A model generated the notes under the pieces. The model was not told where the DNA came from. It did no database searches and saw nothing but the letters and a program-made list of their open reading frames with translations. The translations under genes and the position numbers were made by a program. DNA of 64,000 bases from Trileptium ribeirensis (taxonomy: Eukaryota; Nematoda; Enoplea; Enoplida; Thoracostomopsidae): the NCBI GenBank assembly GCA_030248225.1, contig JASANE010030209.1:124001-188000 (forward strand), written 5' to 3'. Below are positions 57,858 through 64,000 of the stretch, in pieces (position 1 is the stretch's first letter; each line of letters starts with the position of its first letter).

Positions 57858-57865
57858 CTTTTATA
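57858..57865 (-). promoter_or_regulatory. TATA box of LTR promoter (copy 2)
   Basis: The minus strand reads TATAAAAG followed by GACGCAGCGTCGG, as in copy 1. Confidence 0.5.
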
Positions 57866-58574
57866 CTCGGTCTACCCCCTCCTTTATGCCTTTGGTGCCC
57901 GTGGTGTCTTGGTCATTTCAAAATTTCAAATTCCGACAACTCAGTGTAAGCAATTTTAAACAACAAAGAAATATATATGAATATAACAAAATTTTCAAGA
58001 GAAAATTGACAAACAACATAAAGCTAAGTAGATATACATATTGCGAGCGGCCGTAGTCGATACGTGCGGCGATTTTTGCCGGTCGATTTAGCGCAAAACA
58101 AAAAGAGGCCGACAGCGCAGCTCATAGCAGGACTGTGGCCGAAGAGTGCCAATTGCTACAAAACCTCGCGCTGGTCGGCGAGGCGAATTTTAAGCGAGAA
58201 GATACACTAGCGCCCAGGGCGCCAGAATTGTATCACGATTTGAACCTATTGCTTATGATTACGAGCTAACGGAAAACAGTAGGCGGTCGGGGCCGGAACA
58301 GGTTCATGCCCTGGCTGGTCGCCTACTGGTGAAAACATTAAATTTAACATATCTCCCATAGGTGGCCTGTTAGAGGCCGTTTAGTGAGACGAAAACGGAA
58401 AATTTTGGTGTCCCGGGAGGGTTATTAAGGTCCTGCTCGGACCGGTTAAGTTGCGTGGCCCCGATTTTCGACTAGATAGGTAGGGTAAGACCCTCTAGAG
58501 GTGCTGAGCTTGAAAAATTGGGGAGTTTTGGTTATTTCTGGGGAGATAGGCGACCTTGAAAATTGGGTGTTTAA

Positions 58575-59461
58575 CCCTTCCGAGACTGAGCTTTTCGCAC
58601 ACCTTCTTAAGACTGAGGGGGGGGTCCGTCAGACCCCTTGCGAAAAAAGCCTAAATATCGTTTCTTAACGCGTCGCTTGCATGCGGCTCACACGAGTTAA
58701 CATGCGGTAGGGGAAGCATCCTATTAAGGAATCTCATGTACCTAATAGGATGATGCTGACTCGATAATAAACGGCGGACAGTGTAGTCTAGGCGTCTCTT
58801 CTAGAAGAAATCTCAGGGATACTTGCTAATAAGCTATGTGCTAGGGTAAGGAGCAGTGCTTTTGACGCCACATCTGACAAGCTATCTGTTATATTTTATT
58901 ATTTGCGTTTTTTGTTATCAAACTTCTTTGGAATTACCTTCATCGTGTTCCATCGAAAACTGTTGCCAAAACGAAAAATAACGTATCCAACAAATAAAAT
59001 ATCATTCGGAGCCATACGATGCACTGCCAACAGTCCAACAAAATGTCCGTTAAAAATACAAACCTCTGCTTCAGAATCTAACGCACCATTGACTCTCGTG
59101 TACATATTTCCATAAATACAGTGTGCTGTACCTATACTTATGGATGTGATACCCAAAATCTTGAAATTTTACGAATACTACTTGCTGGGGGTCCCGCAGA
59201 CCCCCCTCAGTCCGTAGAGGGGTGTATGATTTTGTAGTGGATTTAGAAGCTAAGTTGCTACCCTCCTTAGGACTGTGGGGGGGGTCCGTCGGACCCGGAG
59301 TCAAATGGCATGGCTTAGCGGTATATAAAAAAGGGCACTGAAAGATATCTTTAAAAGATGAATTCTCACGAAATTTCAGCGCTTTCACTCCCTTATTCCT
59401 GATTTCGTGGTGAAAAATTTTGGTCTGGGGTCCGTCGGACCCCCCCTCAGTCCTGGAAGGG
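58575..59461. mobile_element. Non-autonomous piggyBac-like element nested in the LTR
   Basis: 887 bp flanked by TTAA at 58571-58574 and 59462-59465. The ends CCCTTCCGAGACTGAG and (inverted) CCCTTCCAGGACTGAG differ at two positions. TTAA targets and CCC-starting ends are the piggyBac hallmark. Four copies of a palindromic GGGGTCCGTCGGACCCC-like motif, in both orientations, mark the sub-terminal parts. LTR copy 1 shows the unoccupied site as TGTTTGAACGC. No transposase was recognised. Confidence 0.75.
58899..59168 (-). pseudogene. SET-domain-like fragment inside the piggyBac-like element
   Basis: An 89-codon open stretch without an ATG. GNMYTRVNGALDSEAEV lines up position by position with the SET-domain pattern GN..RFINHSC.PNAEV, and is followed by FNG.FVGLLAVHR.APND.LFVGY, resembling the SET pattern NG..G.FA.R.I..GEEL..DY. 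The key NHSC is NGAL here, so methyltransferase activity is not expected. It may be a captured host exon. This is pattern reading only. Confidence 0.35.
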
Positions 59462-59946
59462 TTAAACGCTTAGTTGGGGGTTCCTGGATACTTATAGGTA
59501 AGAGATAAATTGACCCTAACCCGCAATTTATAAACCTTATAGGTCCCATATGACAATTAGTTAGGCCCGCCTGACCTTGGCTGCCTGAAAATAGAGAAAT
59601 TTTAACTTTTAACGTACTCCCTGAAAATGAGGTTCCGACAAATGAGTCCAGTTTCTCTCCTATTAAATTGGGTGGTACCTTTTACTCTACGATTCGATTA
59701 AGCCGTAACTGCATGTCAGAACAGGTCCTCGAAATCCGAAATGTAACAAAAACTGCCATTTACACTTTGATAAAGGTTCTGCACCATGCCCCGACCCATC
59801 CTGACACGCAGTACAAGGAATACCTTTCACAATCCCGCGAATAAAATAGCAACTAGTATTAATAACAACAAGATTATAGTGTTACCGTGGCCGCTCACTG
59901 GGATCGACCTTGGGGCACCGACTCGGTGATGTTGAAAGTGAAGTCG

Positions 59947-61003
59947 TCAAAATTTCGTCCCCATGTCCCCGGCCCGTCCGAATGCGCAGCCACTTAGGTG
60001 GCTGAGGGTGAGTTCCGTCTTACGCGTGCGGAATTGCCGTCCCCAGGTGTCGCCAGTGTAGTTGTTGGCGTTCCAGGGTGGGGGAGGCGACGCAACGTAG
60101 ATGGCGGTATCTTCCCGGGCGCGCCGATCCAGTACTCCCAGGTGCCGTTTGATACGCTTGAAATAGGCACCTGGCGAGAATGCTTTCCGCGGTTCAAGCC
60201 ACACGTCGTCATAACCGCCAAGGACGAAGATGCAGTCCGTTTGCGGCGTTAGTAGGACGTTGGCCCACTGCAGCAGCTCGACCATCGTCAGCGTTGGGTA
60301 CGTGAGGACGAGCCAGTTGTGCTCGTCAGCTACGTCGAGAAGCGGCAGGGCCTGCTCGTCACCGACGATGATTACCCGTGGCCATCGGACGAGACCGTCG
60401 CGGTTGAATGCCCGGATTTCTTCGAGCAACCGGCCAGTAACGTTATGGCATATTGTTCGGTGGCCGCTGCATTGTGCCGGGGGCATACCCGTGTCCCAAA
60501 AATTGTCCATTGAGTCGCTGAGGAGTGGCCGGCTGCCGGTTCTTTCCAACTCCTCGGCGTACTCATCGATGTTGAATTTTGCTAACAGAATCGGCGGCAT
60601 CAGGTGTGCCCTGTAGGACATATGCCACCGCCGAACACTGCGGAATCTGACGCTGTAGGGCGATGCTGCGGAGCTGGAGTTCGGTTGGGGAAATGTCCAT
60701 TTCGCCCAACTCCTTTGCTTCCTCTTCACGTCCCAACAGCTCCAGGATGCTGAGATGGTAGTGCTCGGCAGAAATGGCGAGACGCCTCCCGTCGTGTTCG
60801 AAGCGATCGGCGGAGGAATGTTCATTGGACAAGCAGCTCCATCTTTTGCTCTTGAGTGAAAAGAATTCCCACCGCTCGGCTCGGTCCAAGGAATATTGAG
60901 GCACCTTTGGAAGTACGTGCCCATCGATGTCCACCGGTGCGTGCCGCACGCCCTTAGGGATCAACCGGGCATTGATGTTGTTCGTGCTGTGGGCTCGATG
61001 CAT
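59947..61003 (-). pseudogene. ORF3: SGNH/GDSL-hydrolase-like protein, frameshifted
   Basis: Two overlapping reading frames: 61003 to about 60600 (starts MHRAHSTNN) and then 59947-60924 in the +1 frame. The second frame carries RVIIVGDEQALPLL, a later TDCIFVLGGYDDVW, then IYVASPPPPWN. This order resembles the SGNH blocks GDS, GxND and a late strand. The nucleophile serine position is Glu (GDE), so classical esterase activity is doubtful. An AG directly precedes the ATG at 61003 (ACATTATAG). Position 3' of the integrase is where some Ty3 elements carry env, but I see no signal peptide or membrane segment. The frame change may be a mutation or programmed. Confidence 0.45.
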
Positions 61004-61155
61004 CTATAATGTACATATTGGGAATAAGTCTAAATGTAAAGATGATCTCGTCTTCTAATAAAATTATATATATATTTTCCTGGACCCCTCTTCTAATTCC
61101 CCCTCTTATGGTTGTTTGTTTGCATGGTCAGAGGTACGTGCTAGCATGGGGTAAA

Positions 61156-62460
61156 TTAGTCCACTCGTAAGTCTGGGTCGTCTGAATCAGATTCTTCGTA
61201 CGGTGGTGGTCGGGGTGTCCGTTGTCGCCAGGCTGCAGGATGCAGCTCCTGGCTAGAAGGATAGCGTGGGAATGAGGTTGATGGTTGAGTTTCGCCTAGG
61301 GAGCGTTCGCCCCTACGAAATTGTTGGGGTGTCGAGATTGGTGCACTGGTCATTGAAGTGGTGACACTGGTGGACTGCGTGCGAGTAGTGGATGCCAGTC
61401 TGGTAGAGGTTCCAGCCGTTTCGCTAGTAGTCGCTGCTGGTTCCTGGAAAGTCACTCGTCTAGGCCTACGTAGGGCGTCCCCTACTTCCTCGTCCGACGC
61501 TGCGCCATATGGTCTAAAGACCCGGTCCCTAGCCTGGCGATGAAGGAGGTGTCTGGTCGGTGCTGTTGCCTGGGTACTGCTGAGCCGTATTATTCCTGAG
61601 GAGGTAGTAGAAGCAGCGGTAGTGGGGTGCACTAGTTCAGTGATAGTCACCGTGGACGGTCCTGGTTGTTCGGTACTGGCAAACCGGATAGTTGAACTTC
61701 CTCGTGTTGATGTGATCTGTTTCCGTTGGGTGGCTCGTCCAACAAGGCCTTTACCGCGCTCTTCCGGCGAAGCTCGCGTGCGGGGAGGAGTACTCAAGGT
61801 CACTGGGCGACTGGTTCCTTGCTGGGGTGCTGGTGCTTCACTACTTGATCCGGCAAGTGTGAATTCGCTTAAGGAGCCAGAAGTTCCCGGTTGTGTCCTA
61901 GAGTCGCTACTTGATGTCTCCTGTCCTGCCTGACCGAGCCGCTCGGTGGAAGATGGTTCCTGCGATGTCTGGCTGGTTAGATCGTCGTCTGCTTCGGCTG
62001 CTCTCACGTCCACTGTGGTACCTTCTCCAGAAGTTTCCGACAAATAACTGGACACTGGCGACCCCAAAGGTGGTTGAGTCATGGGCGCCTCGCGAAAAAC
62101 ATATTGGTGAGGAGCCATAGGTGTGTCGGCACTTGCTGGCGGAGCGCTATAGGGACGCATTGTTGTATAGTCCCCTACAGTTTGAGTTGACATCTCCATT
62201 GGTACGCGCAGTCGAGACGCCATAATATGTTCAGCTGGTCGCGATTGAAATAATGGATGGTCCTGAGCAGCGAGCATGATTGCATAACGTAGATCTCCGG
62301 AGGTGTATGGTCCAGGTACGACGATTCCACCTGAAGCCCCTCGTGGTGCTGTAGACAGCGTAATGTCCGCTGGGTAGAAATGCTGTCCTTCGAGTATTCC
62401 AACACCTACAGTCGGTACGCCGAATGGAACCTCCTCGCTGGTGGCCACTATTCGTTCCAT
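61156..62460 (-). CDS. ORF2: P/S/T-rich protein of the Ty3-type element
   Basis: 434 codons from ATG 62460. The first about 90 residues look folded (VPFGVPTVGVGILEGQHFYP and later DLRYAIMLAAQDH). The rest is Ser-, Thr-, Pro-, Gln-rich and likely disordered, with many TSS and PGTSG motifs, ending in acidic ESDSDDPDLRVD. It overlaps the end of the integrase frame by 230 nt in the +1 frame, so it may be reached by frameshift, reinitiation or splicing. No family recognised. Confidence 0.5.
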   Translation of the reverse strand: MERIVATSEEVPFGVPTVGVGILEGQHFYPADITLSTAPRGASGGIVVPGPYTSGDLRYAIMLAAQDHPLFQSRPAEHIMASRLRVPMEMSTQTVGDYTTMRPYSAPPASADTPMAPHQYVFREAPMTQPPLGSPVSSYLSETSGEGTTVDVRAAEADDDLTSQTSQEPSSTERLGQAGQETSSSDSRTQPGTSGSLSEFTLAGSSSEAPAPQQGTSRPVTLSTPPRTRASPEERGKGLVGRATQRKQITSTRGSSTIRFASTEQPGPSTVTITELVHPTTAASTTSSGIIRLSSTQATAPTRHLLHRQARDRVFRPYGAASDEEVGDALRRPRRVTFQEPAATTSETAGTSTRLASTTRTQSTSVTTSMTSAPISTPQQFRRGERSLGETQPSTSFPRYPSSQELHPAAWRQRTPRPPPYEESDSDDPDLRVD

Positions 62461-64000
62461 CGTGATATTTCGGCATATGTTGTCCGTATTCCACCTGCGT
62501 GTCTCGGCTACCAGGTTCTGGTATGTACGAAAAGGCTTCTTGGCTAGTAACCTGTTCCTGCGATATTGGTGGCCAGGTAGGTTCTATTTCTCTGTCCGGA
62601 TCAGTCAGTGGAATCCGATTCCTGACTGTCCTTGGATTCTGCGGTTCGTAATCGTCCGTCCGGTACTCAATGTGTTCCATTGCTGCTTGTTCGGCCTCGA
62701 TTTCAGCGTAAGTCCGGCGATATAAGTTGGGATCATTGGGGTCACCCATTTCTATACTTTCGGTGTCGGAGCTATCACTGACTGCTGTTCTTACAGTGCG
62801 CACTGCTACCTCGTCTACGGGTTCTATTTCTGTTACAAAATTCCTATCAGCAATAATTCTTTGGGTGGGTTCAGTCAATCCCCTTTCTAATACTGAAGCG
62901 TGAACTTGGCCTAGCCAGTCTCCCACGTTTGGCACTGGATCTAACGCTCTAAAACACGGCTTAGTTCTGTTAAGGTGTACCACATGCGCCATGCCTTCCG
63001 GATTAGAATACATTCTTACCCGCATGCATAGCGGGGTGATCCCTAGTATTTTGTATGGTCCGCACCACCGAGGTGTGAGTTTCCTAGACGTTGTATCATG
63101 TCTATAAACCCAAACTAATTCTCCTGTTTGGTAGCGTAGTTCGCGAGCTCGCCTGTTGTATTTTAGCCGATTTACTTCCTGGGCTGCTCTCATTGATTGG
63201 TATACGCGTTCCCTGATAGAAGCCATCCAGCGCTGCGCGTTGGCTCTATAAGAATGAGCTCCAGTGTATCCTGTGGCTATACTATGCGTGTCGTATTCTC
63301 CGGGTAACCTAGGGTAAAATCCATGCATTAGTAAAAATGGTGGATATTTGGTGGCTGTGTGTATCGAAGAATTATAAGCCATTACACAAAATGGTAATGA
63401 TATATCCCATGAATGGTGATCATCTTGCGGTACACTTACTCGTAATAGATATAATAATGTTCTATTAAATCTTTCGATCTCACCATTTGCATGAGGGTGG
63501 TAAGCTAAACTCATGTGCCGAAATATGCGCATTTCCTGGCACAGGCTTTCAAACATGTGTGCAGTGAAAGCACGTCCTCTATCAGAATATAGCTCCCTGG
63601 GAGCTCCGTACTTATTAACTACCTCATACAAAAATATGTGAGCGGCAGTGTGTGCATCCTGGTGCCTTATCGCTACTGCTACTGCGAATTTTGTAAATTG
63701 ATCTATAAATGCAATAACGTAGCGATTGCCTGCTTGTGATCTGACCTGAATGTCGAGTATGTCTACGAATACACGATACATTGGTTGATTTGCCAACGGA
63801 ACCCTGCCCAATCCGGTGGTTATCCGAGAAATCGGGTCCTTCGCGGATTGGCATAGAGTGCATCGCCTGATCCATTGTTGTGCGTGTTCTGACATACCTT
63901 TCCAGTAATAAAATTGTTTCAATTTAGCGATGAGCCGATCACGGCCAGGGTGTCCTCCATATAAGGTATTATGTTCATGTTTGAGAATTTGCTGTACGAG
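62231..64000 (-). CDS. Ty3-type integrase (C-terminal part of pol)
   Basis: Open from the window edge. It has an HHCC zinc-binding region (HEHNTLYGGH, then CTLC), a retroviral integrase core with Asp in FVDILD, Asp in YSDRG and Glu in NGEIER spaced D-35-E, then a C-terminal basic region and a GPYKILGIT...VVHLNRTKPC motif typical of Ty3 integrases. The catalytic triad is intact. The last about 75 codons are Arg-rich and read as the off-frame shadow of ORF2, so functional pol probably ends near 62460. Confidence 0.9.
   Translation of the reverse strand, partial: LVQQILKHEHNTLYGGHPGRDRLIAKLKQFYYWKGMSEHAQQWIRRCTLCQSAKDPISRITTGLGRVPLANQPMYRVFVDILDIQVRSQAGNRYVIAFIDQFTKFAVAVAIRHQDAHTAAHIFLYEVVNKYGAPRELYSDRGRAFTAHMFESLCQEMRIFRHMSLAYHPHANGEIERFNRTLLYLLRVSVPQDDHHSWDISLPFCVMAYNSSIHTATKYPPFLLMHGFYPRLPGEYDTHSIATGYTGAHSYRANAQRWMASIRERVYQSMRAAQEVNRLKYNRRARELRYQTGELVWVYRHDTTSRKLTPRWCGPYKILGITPLCMRVRMYSNPEGMAHVVHLNRTKPCFRALDPVPNVGDWLGQVHASVLERGLTEPTQRIIADRNFVTEIEPVDEVAVRTVRTAVSDSSDTESIEMGDPNDPNLYRRTYAEIEAEQAAMEHIEYRTDDYEPQNPRTVRNRIPLTDPDREIEPTWPPISQEQVTSQEAFSYIPEPGSRDTQVEYGQHMPKYHDGTNSGHQRGGSIRRTDCRCWNTRRTAFLPSGHYAVYSTTRGFRWNRRTWTIHLRRSTLCNHARCSGPSIISIATS

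Larger units (their letters stand above)
55012..59815 (-). repeat. 3' LTR of the Ty3-type element (copy 2)
   Basis: The plus-strand ends are TGTACT and AGTACA, a 6-bp inverted terminus with TG...CA. Colinear with copy 1 at 5015-8692: shared blocks include GGCCCTAAGGGATCCCAGC, GGCGACCCGGCGAGCGGGG and ATAGGTGGCCTGTTAGAGGC. Interrupted by a TTAA-flanked insertion at 58575-59461. Confidence 0.7.
55012..64000 (-). mobile_element. Ty3-type LTR retrotransposon, 3' part (runs off the right edge)
   Basis: Minus-strand element. From right to left it has the integrase end of pol, a P/S/T-rich ORF, an SGNH-like ORF, and a 3' LTR of about 3.9 kb (plus an 887-bp insert). gag, protease, reverse transcriptase, RNase H and the 5' LTR must lie beyond 64000. 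Confidence 0.85.

Overview
This window looks like AT-rich nuclear DNA from an invertebrate animal. Evidence: genes split by long GT-AG introns, two genes resembling families known from animals (ABCF1 and C11orf98), and many eukaryotic mobile elements (Ty3-type LTR, hAT, piggyBac-like, tRNA-derived SINE, inverted-repeat MITEs). I cannot name the species from sequence alone.

The host gene content is small. The main gene is a complete ABCF1 (GCN20-type ABC ATPase) on the minus strand, from the ATG at 43273 to the stop at 10949. I reconstructed 18 coding exons by hand; every splice phase agrees and the sum is 2319 nt (772 aa plus stop), with both ATP-binding cassettes intact. At the left edge is the 5' part of a small, very basic minus-strand gene resembling C11orf98 (exons 2944-2769 and 703-594), continuing off the window. 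On the plus strand inside the ABCF1 intron between exons 8 and 9 is the likely terminal exon (30795-31172) of an unrecognised coiled-coil-like protein.

The right third is mobile DNA. A minus-strand Ty3-type LTR retrotransposon runs from 55012 past the right edge. It has an integrase end of pol with an intact D,D35E triad, a P/S/T-rich second ORF, and a third ORF that resembles an SGNH (GDSL-type) fold and is split by a frameshift. Its LTR is unusually long (about 3.9 kb without an insert). A second copy of the same LTR stands alone at about 5015-8692. Both LTRs carry, downstream of a minus-strand TATA box, three hairpins that share one apical sequence but have different outer stems. This is the strongest sign here of an undescribed RNA element. 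The right LTR was later hit by an 887-bp TTAA-flanked piggyBac-like element carrying a fragment that resembles a SET domain; the left LTR supplies the empty site.

Between 43.3 and 55 kb I see almost no host coding sequence. It holds tandem repeats (a 23-bp minisatellite with a 415-bp higher-order period, a 170-bp repeat, a GC-rich repeat), a SINE whose body resembles the LTR end, and inverted-repeat elements. The ABCF1 introns hold many more insertions, including a hAT copy with a perfect 8-bp target duplication.
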